From Rallus limicola (Eukaryota; Chordata; Aves; Gruiformes; Rallidae): DNA of 64,000 nt. Both the position numbers and the translations under genes were made by a program. The stretch is taken from positions 24,420,146 through 24,484,145 of the forward strand of contig JAKCOZ010000001.1 of the NCBI GenBank assembly GCA_022605955.1, given 5' to 3'. The notes under the pieces are model-generated. The model did no database searches and was not told where the DNA came from. It was given only the letters and a program-made list of their open reading frames with translations. Of this stretch, positions 12,780-24,848 are shown in pieces (positions within the stretch are counted from its first letter, which is position 1; every line of letters begins with the position of its first letter).

Positions 12780-14520
12780 ACAGACTAGAATTAAACTATA
12801 TGACAAAACAGATGGACAGAGACAGATGGGAGGAGTAAAGAAAAACAATGAGACAACATTTGTGGGTGTGCTTGTCTTCTGATGTCAGTACACCAAAAGC
12901 CGAGCAATCTCCATTTTTGTGTGCACCACATCACAGAAGAATAGTGGCTTAAGAGGTGGTTTGAAAAGGAATAACAGAGAGTTTTATGGAAGACAGTAGG
13001 AAATAAAAGATGCCTGAATGTATGCAGTTCAGAATTTAACCTGAGTTTGATGAAAGTTGTCCTGAAAGACCATGTGGAGGAGGGAAATGACAACTTGAAA
13101 CTGCTATAAGACCTGAAGAGCTTGGAAAGTTAAAAAAAAGTACTTCTTTCGATGCAACACAGAAGAGAAGAGCAATTGTAAAGTGTGAGAGTTGAAGTGA
13201 TGGACCAGGAAAATGACCTTAGCAGCAGCCTTCTACATGCACACTGACAGAGCAAAACTGCCTTTGACAGGAACAGACAACATGATGCTGCAGCAACTGA
13301 ATTGTAAGAGGGCAAAGCTTTAAGAACTTAAATGGACAATGAAAATGTATCTTTGCAGTCCTCTGCAAGCTCCCACCACCACTGAAAAAGAATCTGCCAC
13401 ATTTAAAAATAGGTTTTACATGCTGCTGTTAAAAAGCACTCTAAAACAAAGATTAAACCTAGATTACAAACTTAAAACATAGATCACTTGCATCTGCAAT
13501 GATACAGAAAATGGATGAAAGACAAAGATCCATTTATGAGGAAAAACATGTCAGGAAGCATGTTCACTTCTCTGTAGTGAAAGAAGTAAAAAAGAAAGGT
13601 AAAAGAACATGAGGAAGACAGGCTACACAGTGAGGTCATTGGAACAATCAAAAGGGTTGAGGAAAAGGCAGTCCAGAAACATCTGCTTTTAATAGCTAAA
13701 TTCAATAGTTTAAGAAGAGGCAGATAAAACAATGTAATGGTATTCTGGCCAGATTCTTCTTGGGAGACTGAGCAGACTATCTGTGGAACAAATAACATGC
13801 TGGCTGCAGTGGGGGGAGTCTTTAGATAGCGATAAGGTGATGGATGATTGGGGTGAGAAAATCCACTAAATGGAAGAAGAGTAGTTAACCGGGGAACAAA
13901 GGAAAAAATGTATTAAATGTTTCCTGGCATCTATTCCATATATGTTCTGAGTGCAGAAAGAAGACTCGGAGGAAAAGGCAATGGGGATGAACCAGGGTTT
14001 AACTCTAGCACAGAATACAATGGGGCAGCAAAGAAAATATTTAAGTATGAAAGAAATCAAAACCCTGGCAACTATATTAACAAAGACAGGAGAATAGAAG
14101 GGAAATTGGGAATAAGAGCAAACCTATACAAGGCTGAACTGCAAAGAGTGGGAGGAAAGATAGATGATGTCAGGAGACAAGTAGGTAGCTACATGACCTT
14201 AGGTGAGCTACTAGCTGAAGAAGACTTTTAGTAAAAAGTACCTAAACCAGAAATATACCTAGTGATTGCCAGTAACAAATATCACGGGGTCACCTAACAG
14301 AAGATAGACACCTCAACTACAGTCCTTAAGAACAAGACTGTTTCTGACAGGACAGTAGGTAAACATTACAGAGTACATTTTTGCCTACAGCACAAGAGAA
14401 GGACTCAGTATGGTATGAAAGCCATGAGTCCTGAACTGCTGCAAAGGTCAAAAGTTAAGTTTAGAAAAACAATGAAAAATTCATCAGGAGGCCAGTATTA
14501 AGAGAAACACATATTGGGGA
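12780..14520. other. Purine-rich (plus strand) stretch of unknown origin
   Basis: Over about 1.7 kb the plus strand is clearly richer in A and G than in T and C. This leaves a series of spurious minus-strand frames (12791-13093, 13130-13315, 13484-13798, 13866-14060) and one plus frame of 104 codons (13917-14231). None shows a domain or sensible composition. It could be transcribed non-coding sequence or a very old repeat. Confidence 0.35.
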
Positions 14521-17500
14521 ACAGAATAAAATATATTTTAGAAAAATGTAATTCTGTTCTCTTCTATTGCAGTCCACAGGAACAGAATATTTTAAGATTA
14601 AATATCCAAGACTAGCCTAGGCGGTACTACCAAGTGTTTGTCATCTTAGTATTTATGGATCTCACATTCATTGCTCAAGAGTTTATATTTGGAATGAAAT
14701 GTGACTCAGAATGAATTGATGGCATCTGAGGTAGGTATAAACGTGCTTCAAAAAGGAGAAGACAGGGAAGAAAAACAGCGCTGCTCAAATTCCCTGGGGC
14801 GAGGATGCGTCTCCCTATGCGTAAGGACAGACTCTCACCTGTTATATGTGGGATGAGGAGATAATCAGTATTTTCAGAAGTCAGCTCTACTCTTCTTCTC
14901 AAACTCCCCAAATCTGGCCACTATCTTTCACTGCCTGGGTGTTTTTTAGAACCAATAGATGTCCATGGTTATTTCAAAATTTATATTACATTCTCTATTG
15001 GTACTTGTCCGTATTCAGGGTCACCTTCCATTACTACCCCTATTTTTTCTAGCCTTGCATAACACATTTCACATCATAGGAAATTTGTGCAGACCTCAAA
15101 TACTGGAAATGAGAGAAAAACAGATGTGGAAGCAAGTTAAAAGATCTCAGTCTTACTGAAAATTCTTCACAAATAGACATTTTATTTAAGATTCTTTAGA
15201 TGTTAGTCACAATGCCTAAATCACTAATTTCTGGATGCTTCTAATGACAATGAGTAGGAGAGGCTGATGCTTATTTTTGAAATAATTTCTTCAGCCATTT
15301 GATTAAAATTCCAGTGGTGTATGTTTCTTTGAGCTGGTATTGCAGCAGAGAAGGTGGGAAAATATTAGGCATGTTGTAAAACTTCCAAAATTTGAGACTG
15401 GAGAACATGAATCCTTGACATTAACTAGGGAGAAGCCAGCTGGGAGAGGACAAAGAATTCAAAGTAGGGTACCAAAACTTACGTAATGGTAGATTTACAG
15501 CAGGAAAGAAACAGTTTCTCAGTTAAATTCTGAAATTTCATTTAGAGTCTCTGCAAGAAGTTCTGTGAACGACCTTTTAAATACTTTTACTTAAAAAGCC
15601 AAATTGTTCTAAAATGCAACCAGATCTTCAAATTTGAGACACAGTATAGTCTTCTATGTATTATGTGAAACCTAAACAAAAGGTTGAATTCTACACTTCT
15701 GGATCAAGGAAGCTGTTTGTCTGGTAAACTGGACTCTTAATTAAGATGTGCAATCTTTGCTTTTCTATCCTTTACAAAATGATAAGAGATGAAGTGTTAA
15801 CAGGAAAGTTGTGGGCTTTTTTTTTTTACCTAGAGAAGAGACAGAGGGCAGCCACTTACCATCTTTTGAGAGCATTCACTTATTTTGAAGTCTTAGAACA
15901 CTGCAACTATCCAAGGAATGCAAAAGGTCAATTCCATATTGATTAAGTTGTATGATGTGGTACAACCTCAATGTAATGCTTTCTGATGTGCTCTGCTGAA
16001 AGCATTGGTTCTGTGAAGATAAATGCCCACTGTATTCATTTCATGTTGCTTTCCTGCTTTCTACTTCAAGCAGTTTCTGGCTGCAGAAGTGACATAGATC
16101 TCTATCCATTACTACCTTGAAAATCTGATCTAAAGCTCTGTGAACCTGGAGGCAGTGCTCACTAAATTGGTATTAAAACCCATATGAGGAATTGCATAAT
16201 CATTTAAAGACCGTTCTATTTGCCAGTGACCTTTTCAGCATCAGAACTAGTTGTTTGTTTGGCAATGATTTTTTGCTAGAATAATCTTCAATACCTGCAT
16301 GCACCCTTCATCTAGCAAGAACCCTGATTATGTTTTTTTCTCTCCATAACCCTGTCATATTAAACTATGCTATACCAGGTAGATGGCTTTAATACAAACA
16401 ATATCACTGAGACATATGGGATATATTGTTAGTCGACTATGAAGAGGTTTTTTGTAGGTGCAGCTGATGATACACTAACAGTGGTGTGCAGTGGTGGTAA
16501 ACCAATGTACTTATGAAACAGGTCCAGAAGCAATCTATTTGGCATCAGCTTCAAATCCTCAAAATTGCATAGAGCCCCACCAATATTAAACATTGCTAAA
16601 AAATGACCTGATGTAACATGTCTGAGTGAGTGTGTGAAATGCTGGCTTGCAATACTTCACATGTGATTATGCAGCTTGCTTTCTGCTAACCACGTCAGGG
16701 AAGCAGCCAGAGGAAATTTGGTCTGCAGTAGGTACTGAGCTATGTGACATCCTAATCTCATCCTCCACTGATGGTCCCTCACCTTTGTCACCAAAAGAGT
16801 AAAAAGCTTATTAAAATAATTGCTAGCCCTTTTTTACCTGAGATACTACAATGGCAAGGAATGCTTTATTCCTTCTGAAATTGTCTGGAGGTCTCTAGTC
16901 ATGGGACTGTCCTTGCCAGAGGTGTTAGAATAAATCAAAAACCCCAGCTACACCCAGAGTTCAGATCAAGACCTTTCTATTTACAGGAACCTTTTAGCAC
17001 TAACAGAAGGTAAAGAAGAAAGGGAAAAAAAATGGCAATAGTTTAACTTTTTTTTCCGACCCATGAGATCTTTACAACTGAACTTACTGACACTGCAATA
17101 TATTTAGATGGTGAGAAAGAGCCAGTAACACAGAATTTTTTAGAGGCCATTATGAAGGACAGAAGATATGATATTGCAATTATACTAACAAAGTTAGTCA
17201 CTCCAAATATACATGAATAATCACTGTGTATGTTTGTAGTAGTCTAAAAAGAGAACTGGTATACTCTTCCTCTCAGACATGCTATGGGATCCTTTGAAAA
17301 AGGGATATAGATACCCATTATCAGCCCCTGTGAATAAATCTGTAAAACCATTTTCGAAGTGTGGAAATCCAATTTATCTTGTTAAAATCTTCTTCTAGGT
17401 AATTTTAACAAGAGGTTGTCCTCAGCAGAGTTAGGCAATGAAGTAATTTTTGTGGCTGTTATAGCTGAAGGTTGAAATGGAAGCTCTTCAGCCTCCAAAT

Positions 17501-20333
17501 CAAAAGAATACTTAACAAAATACTTTCGGACTTAAAAAAGATCTGCTGATAGTATCTTACTAATTCTTCCACTATTTTCTCCTGGAAAGCCAAAGAAGAA
17601 AAAAAAATAAATCTCTGCATGGGAAAATAAAGTGTGCCATGAAGGAGGACAAGAGGTCAACCAGGAGAAGATGCTTTTGAAATAGTTTAAGAATGGCTCT
17701 CAACCTATTTTTCTCAGTCAGCTGATTTAGATGAAAATCAGTTAAATAAGTAACACCTACTCCACAGGTAGCGAGTACAGCTTTAAACTCATTGGTTTCT
17801 CTCAGGCCATAATGTTACATACATGTTGCAATCAAATCTGTATTGCTCAAGTATTTATAAGGCGCCTTGTCACAGACTTCAGCTCAGTTCCAACAAAAAG
17901 TAATTGACTTGCATTGCTTATATGAGAACCGATAAACTGGATGTCCTAGATCAAGGGTGCTCTGACATCTTTCTCCATTCTCTTCTTCTCACAAGCAGAG
18001 AAGTTCTTCCAACTCTGCTAGGCTGATGTTCTGCACATCCTAAAAGTTGACCAGGACCACTAACTGGGGCAAAATATGTCCCCATTTTTGACCCTATCTA
18101 TTTTAAGGAAAGAGCTGTCTCCTCAATATCTGGACAAACACAGCAGGGAGGACTGTGGTGAGAGGAAGTTGCCAGGGGCTGGGCAAAACCGGAAGGAGGT
18201 ACCTAGTGGAACAAGAGGCTGCAACATTATCACAGCCCCAAACCCTTTGAAAGCAAGCCAGTAGAAGATTGCTAAACACTCTTTCTTGCTATTAGACAGT
18301 GTCGTATGGTAAAGATGTCTTACTCTCTTAGCAATACCAGGAATTTGTATCATGAAAAGGATACTGCAAATAGGAAATTGAAGGTTCAGCATAATAGGAA
18401 GAAGAATAGGATCTGGCCATTTAGTTTTTACATGAAATAGCCAAGGTGGTGAAGGTTGGGAGAGAAAAAAAAACACCCAAACAGCCTAGCAACAATATTT
18501 TAGCAATGCAGTAACTGAATTAGAAAATACATGAAGTAGCAAAACTCATTTTCATAACAGAAGAACAAAAAGCAGGCAAAAATAAAAGGAAGTGAATCCC
18601 TGCTCATACAAAACAATGCTATCTGACTATAACTGATCTATATTTCAAAGCAGCAATAGAACCTCTGCTGTAACAATAAACTGAATAAAAGAGAACATTG
18701 GAGACAAATAAGTCACTTAGAAAATTAGTCCTCACCCATTCTAAAGTGTTTTGCATTCTGCTTGGAATTCATTATGTGCAATGTCACATATTATTGCGTA
18801 CTCCTTCACAAGATAAAAACCATTTATTTCCATGTTTATGAAATGTTATTTTAATTTATTCTATTGCTCTCTTACCAGCCTTTTATTTTCTTATGCCTGG
18901 AAAATGTCTTTTTCTGACTGATCTCTTTCTGCTACCTATTTCACTCAGTATTCCTTTCTTCCAGTTAAATAGAGCAATGAGATTTACCAGGAACCAGAGG
19001 AGAAGTAGTCCTGGGGTTATAATTCCTTATATCTCTAGCTGGAACTATAGGGAACAAGACAAAATGCTTTCTGTCAATATCTGATGTATTTCTTAGTTGG
19101 TATCATTTGGTTCTGACTTCAGGACTTGATTGTGAAATAAGCTCAGCACATCTGGAAACTAGGTTGTTTTAATATCTGCTGTCTCTTGTGTACCAGCACA
19201 GTACACAGGGATGGAAAAAGAAACACTCAGTACCACTTACTCATCTCGGACTTGAACACTGTATTCTACCTGCAAACTTGATATTTGTTTTCTCCCCTTT
19301 TACAGTTCAATAGCTTCACAGCTCTTTTTTCCCCTCCGTTTTTACCTTAGCCATTCAATCAGTCACTTTGATCTATATTTTCTTCTGGCAATTTCCAATG
19401 CAAATCCATGAATTTCCACGTGGGGGGTTGTCTTAACATTTAAATCAGATTTGACAAAAGATGCATGACATGAGAAGAAAGGGTGATAGGAGTACCTCTC
19501 CAGACTAAACTAAATATGATACTCTGTGAATTACACTAGGCTTATTTCAAGTTTAATAATTAGCTGCCGTTCTCAAAATAACATTTAATCACAACTGTCC
19601 TGGATTCATCTGTAAGAGACTATGTTGATTCTTATTCAAGATTAAATGCTTTGATACTGAAAAATCCTGAGCACAGCATCACTAGGTTCTTGTTCTTGAC
19701 CAAAATTTAATGCAGTCATTTCAGCAACATATCCCTTACAAAGAGAGGGGTCATCAGAAACCTGTCTGGTAACTGCAGACTTAAAATTACTCCTGCTGTT
19801 AGGTGAACTTTGCTTCAACTGTTGATTGATCTGGTTTTTGGTGTTACCTACCTCACAAGCTTCTGACAGTTTCTGCCAGATGTTCTTGGAATCAAAGCAG
19901 AAACATGAACTGCAACTGTGGCAGACAGTTGGGACAATCAGAGTCTGGAATTCATTGCATATTTTTTTTATTAGCTATATATTTATATGTATACAAAAAA
20001 TCAGTCTGACACCATATGTTGGAAAACTATGGGTCAGCTATGCAGTACTTGAAAGGCAAACTATTTACTTCATGATTTTGAAACCCATACATGCCTGGAA
20101 TCAAGCTGCTATAAGGTTTTGTGAGATTTACTGTTCCTCTTCGTACTAGATAAGATTCCCACAGTTATACGGCTATATTCTCATTGCTGAGTGAGGTGAG
20201 GCCACAGTCACAAATTTTTTTGAGTTTTTGTCACTTAATCAGAGTACTGATTAAGTTGGACATAGTAACTTTTACATTTTAGAGTGCTAATGAGGCATAG
20301 AATATTAATCTGAGGAGAGAAATAAAAAAGAAA
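14521..20333. other. AT-rich non-coding stretch
   Basis: No gene seen. The longest frame (18476-18123 minus, 117 codons) is motif-free. It includes an 11-bp perfect inverted repeat, listed separately. Confidence 0.5.
17378..17412. repeat. Perfect 11-bp inverted repeat with 13-nt loop
   Basis: The arms are CTTGTTAAAAT (17378-17388) and ATTTTAACAAG (17402-17412), which can form a hairpin. No gene context indicates a function. Confidence 0.75.
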
Positions 20334-20729
20334 GAATCACAGAATGAGAGACAGGTTTGGGTTGGAAGAGACCTTAAAGATCATCCTATTCCAAACCCCC
20401 TGCTGTGGGCAGGGACACCCTCCACTAGCCCCGGTTGCCTAAAGCTCCATCCAACCTGGCCTTGAATATTTCCAGGGAGGGGGCAGCCACAGCTTCTCTG
20501 GACAGCCTGTGCCAGGGCCTCACCAACCTCATCATAAAAAAATTGTTCCTAGTATGTAATCTAAATCTAGCCTCTCAGTTTAAAGCTGCTACCACTACAC
20601 TTCCTGATAAAAAGTACCTCCCTGTTTTTCCTCTAGGCCCCTTCAGATACTGAAAGGCTGCAGTAGGGTCTCCCCAGAGCCTTCTTTTCTCTAGATTAAG
20701 CAACCCCAACTCTCTCAGCCTGTTCTCAG
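20334..20729 (-). mobile_element. CR1 LINE 3' end (about 400 bp)
   Basis: On the plus strand it opens with the reversed CR1 tail (GAATCACAGAAT), then shows the family's typical text: GGGTTGGAAGAGACC, ATCATCCTATTCCAAACCCCC, CAGCCTGTGCCAGGGCC and CTCTCTCAGCCTGTTCTCAG. The element therefore points to the minus strand and is 5'-truncated at about 20729, as is usual for CR1. The frame at 20435-20653 is antisense to it and is not a gene. It has moderate divergence and is inactive. Confidence 0.93.
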
Positions 20730-21217
20730 GTTGAAGAAATAGAAAACACATAGGTATTTAAACTGTAGATAGACAATTAAACTGTAGATCATCTATGAGC
20801 CAGTTATATTCATTACTATTAAAGTCAGCAGTGTTCATTAGTATTTGCCAGCCACAAAGGGTTACTATATAAATACTTGGTTTCTCAGCTACAAGAGACT
20901 TAATTAAAGAGCTACAGCTGAGCTAAAGACTTCAGTATAAATAGGGTCAATTGGTAATGTAGAGCTTTTTTGGCTGAAGAGTTCCCAGTAAGCAGCTTGT
21001 TAAGAAGCTACTTTAGGTCCAGGGTTGGAAATAAAAGGTGTGCAGCCTGTACATAGTGAACCCGGCAGTAGGCTGAGCTCAAACACCTGAGAAAAAGAGA
21101 ATATAAGTTTAGTACAGTAAACAGTATGTAGAATGAAGAAAACGAAGCACATGGGGTCTTTGTTGTGTGAGACTTTGGGACTACAAAACAGGAGAGGGGA
21201 GATTAAGCTTGACTATG
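20730..21217. other. Non-coding spacer
   Basis: No recognisable gene or repeat between the CR1 end and the LTR nest. The left target-site copy GACTATG lies at 21211-21217. Confidence 0.55.
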
Positions 21218-22606
21218 TGTGCTGGTACAGCTTTAAGCAGCAGCTGAGCACCGCATGCTACTCACTCACAGAGGAGAAGCAGAGAGCCCTCGTTAGCTGG
21301 GATAAGGACAGTTTACTAACAAAAGCACCAAGAAAGGGCAACAATAACAGCCACAGCAAACTTCACTCACACAAGGTGATAACACAGAGTACTTTATCAC
21401 CCTGACGATAACAGATAACACTAGTGTTAGAAATGCCAAATACTCCTAAGAAAGGACTCGAGGTAGACACGTTAGTGAAGCAGTAATTAATTTATTATAC
21501 GTTCTTGCAAGAGCAGGTGACCCAAAAGTAGGTACACCTTTGGTCAAAATACGTAGCATTTTTATACCATTTTCCAGTCCGGAATCCCTCCCCCCATTTA
21601 ACGATGGATTAATGATTTGAAAGTTTATTGGCTCAACCAAGGCACCATATTCACAATACTACATAATGTAACACACATCGCATGTCTGGCAGATTCCCGG
21701 TTCCCGTTAGTGAGGAAAATTAGTATGTATGAGTTTATATACCACGTAAATATCCCTTTTGTCTGGGACAATTGCTTACTGGCAGGTACTTGATTTTATC
21801 TTCGCTTTCCCGGCAATTGACATGGGCCCAGGGTTGAAGGAAGTCGAAGCTCATGCAGGTTTCAGATAATGTTTGCCTTGTTGTTTAGCAGAAACCACAA
21901 ATTTTGCAGCTAGTCTGAAAACGGTGGGCACAACAGAAGGCAAGGGGTGGAGGGGGAATCCTGCTCTCGAGATTCGTTGTCTTGTATGTTCAACGCCTTA
22001 GGGGGCCTTCAGTGATTGTCTTAAAAAGTCCCTTTAGAATTTTTAGATGGTATCGAGAACCCGTTTTGCCTGTTGATATGGTAATTTTGTATCCCATTAT
22101 CAATCAGCCTGTTTGTTGAGCCGTATTTCCTTGGATTCCAGCCCATGACCTCAGTCACGTTTTAACTAAAATAGCAAAACTATAGGACAAAATTTCAATT
22201 TGCAAAAAGCAACAATTCAACATTTTCGACACTGGGCGCCAGACCAACAGAAGGGTACCAGCCACACTCAGACTGCTCTGGAGAGACCCAACATCACCCC
22301 TCCTTTTCTTATGGGGAAGTGACGTCAGGTAGCATGGAAAACAACCCCAGCTAACTCAGCTCATCTGTGTTGGCTGCTTGGGGAGGCTGACTCTGGCCTG
22401 TCCAGAACCAGAACATCATGGGAAGGCTGAGAGGGCGTTCTGCAAAGAGAGGGAGAGGGACAAGGACAGTAACATGAAGGGATTGCAAGAGTTTGGCTAG
22501 AGAGTAAATTAAAACAGAAGACATGCCCTGACCTTTTCTGAACTGAAGTTGTGGGGAAGGACAGAGTGTCTCTGGGAGTAAGCAACTGCAAATGGGAAAC
22601 TGGCTA
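21218..22606 (-). mobile_element. Old solo LTR of the same family type as the full ERV, split by another LTR
   Basis: The outer parts (21218-21424 and 22232-22606, together 582 bp) resemble the 588-bp LTR of the full ERV in length and landmarks. Reading plus, these are TGTGCTGGTACAGCTTTAAG near the start, GGGATAAGGACAGTTTACTA in the R/polyA zone (compare GGGATAAGGATAGTTTACTA in the young LTR), a TGACGTCA-like site, and GGAAACTGGCTA at the end. GACTATG flanks it on both sides (21211-21217 and 22607-22613), as expected for a target-site duplication. It is much more diverged than the full ERV's LTRs. Orientation is the same as that of the full ERV. Confidence 0.7.
21425..22231 (-). mobile_element. 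807-bp LTR nested inside the older solo LTR
   Basis: On the minus strand the block starts TGTCGAAAATG and ends TTTCTAACA, a standard TG...CA LTR. It carries a TATA box (GGTATATAAACTC, 21743-21731), a second one (GGTATAAAAATGC, 21568-21556) and AATAAA (21496-21491) about 65 nt beyond the second TATA, a sensible U3-R-U5 order. The flanks are CTAG on the left and CTGG on the right, so a 4-bp target duplication with one change is possible but not proven. No internal viral genes accompany it. The minus frame at 21640-21446 is LTR sequence and not a gene. Confidence 0.72.
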
Positions 22607-23720
22607 GACTATGTAGGCTGCCTTTAAATCTGGAAAGGTAAATTAAAGAGTCTTTGGGGAAGTCTGAGATACTTGTAGATACTCTTCAAAATTCTGGGGT
22701 ATAGCTCTGGGAGAGGCATTTTCCTGTTAAGAGTGTGTTCATTTAGAATTGTGAGCAGTCTCAAATGGTGAATGCAAAAGATCCTTGAGTGGTGCTGTTA
22801 GGTTGCTATTGGTATCATTTCAATTTACAGCTGAAATACCTGAATTTTCAAAACTGCAAATCCTCATAAAACAAGAACTAAAGACAAAGAAGAGGCTTTA
22901 GTATTCCAGTAAAGTTATCTGCTGTTTATGAAATCCTTCTTACAGGAAAGAGGCAAAAAAACCCCAACCCAAACATTCCACAGACCATGAGGAAACTGTG
23001 GCATCATGTTCTAAGGGAGTACTCCTTTTTTAAAAAAATAAGCTTTCTGGAAATAATATTATTATTCTGAATGTTTTGTACTTAAGGCACCAGAATTAAC
23101 CTCAAGATAATAATGGAAAATTACATCTCTTACTCATTGTGTCAGAACTATATGTAGTTACTAAACTAGGACCATCTCCTTAGTAAGAGGGCAGGCACTT
23201 GTCTGAAAAGATAGGTAGCTATAGCTGGCCTTCTTTTAGCCATGTCGAAGTTAAATAGTAGTGCCACTTCAGGAATTAAGGGGATGGTGTTTAAATTATG
23301 AGGTGTTCTTTCAAGAAGTGGAGGAAAAGACAAGCACAGAGAATGTTTTTCATGGATTTTTTTTTTTCCTGCATCTGCTCTCTCCTCTCATGTCAATTTG
23401 AGTTTCTTGCTGTTTTACCACAATGGTAAATAGGTCCTACTGTTCATAACTGCAATAGTCTTGATTTGCAAACGGTGTTGACTGAATGTAAACAACATCT
23501 TCGGAACTTGATGAAGTTTAACCGACAAGTTATAGGCTATTGTAATGTTTATAAAGGTGCTTAATTTATTAATTAGTTTATTGGTAGAAAGCAGCCTTTT
23601 AAAGAGACCATCCAACCAGTTAACAAGATAAAAACTGCATTAAGCATGGCTTAACAAGTCCAGAAACACAGCTAGATTTTAATATTCTTGAAATCAGACT
23701 GATTTTTATTCACACACTTA

Positions 23721-23743
23721 ATAACACTGATTTTTAGTGTTAT
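23721..23743. repeat. 8-bp inverted repeat
   Basis: ATAACACT (23721-23728) and AGTGTTAT (23736-23743) flank a 7-nt loop. The right arm is followed by a direct copy, TAGTGTTATCA, at about 23749-23759. Confidence 0.6.
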
Positions 23744-24826
23744 CACTTTAGTGTTATCAAACCATTCAGATTCATTGTCCTTACAGTCAGAAGCTAAATG
23801 TCAAGATCTGGCTGTGATCAAAGTAAATGAATTTCTGTTGTATTCCTGTTCTTCATGCTTTGCTAAGTGAATTTATTGCTTATAAAAGGTAACGGATTGA
23901 CTGCCCTGTGAACAGAGGTCTTCCATTGATCTTCTGAACAAATTTGAGTGTGAGATGCCAGATGTTGCCTGGCTAATGTACCATTTTTCTGACCAGAGGG
24001 AGGACCATGAGGGATCAAACAGAAGTTCAGTTGCAGTCCCTGGTTTATCTGCCCAGGCAATTGGTAATCCCAGAGCCGCTCTGCCTGCTGATGAATTTCT
24101 GTCAGAGACATGAATGAGACAATACTTTAGTACCACCACAGGCTACTGACCTGCCCTAAGACCTGAATAACTGAGTAGAAATGGAAAATACATATATGCA
24201 CGGGCATGTTTGTATCTGTACATATACCTGTTTGCTATTTTGTGTCTAAGTATCCTTTTTCCCTTAGCCACACTTTCAGAAATAGGGAACAATGCAGCTA
24301 TAAAATATGTGCTTTAACGAAATAATCACCAGGTTTTCAGTTTAAAATGAATCTGTGAAGGCTCTTAAATTGCTATAAAGGTAACTTGTAGATGAAAATT
24401 CTAACAAACACAAACATTTTGGGACTAAATGCAGTTGAATTCACAACAGATTTCCTTGATATGTTTAAATTTCATTGGACAAATATTTTTCTGAGTGAGT
24501 GTTGTAGAGTTTATGTTTCACCTGTGTAATAAAGCTGCATAGAGATCAACTTTTATTCAGTTTTGAGAGGAAGATGAGTTCTCAGCAATAATCTGGAATC
24601 CCCCTTGAAGCTTATTAGGGCTGTTCACCATTCAAACTGCTAAGAATTTGAGGCAATCTTTAAAATTATGATTTTTCTAAATTTATCCCATTGAGAGCTA
24701 CCAGGGCAAAATCTAGGGTCATTTGTCAAAGCAAGATTTAATCTTACTTCTTTCCACATCACCTACAAGGAGGGTAAGTCACTGAGGCTGAGAAATGCAC
24801 TGAAGGAGAGATGTTTCTCTAGGGAA

Positions 24827-24848
24827 TTTCCCCCCGCAGGGGGGGAAA
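24827..24848. repeat. C-run/G-run hairpin
   Basis: TTT followed by six C, then GCA, seven G and a run of A can fold into a 9-bp perfect stem with a 4-nt loop. Confidence 0.65.

Noticed and set aside
13917..14231. 104-codon plus frame
   Set aside because: Its Lys/Glu/Gly/Asn-rich composition mirrors the local purine skew; no motif.
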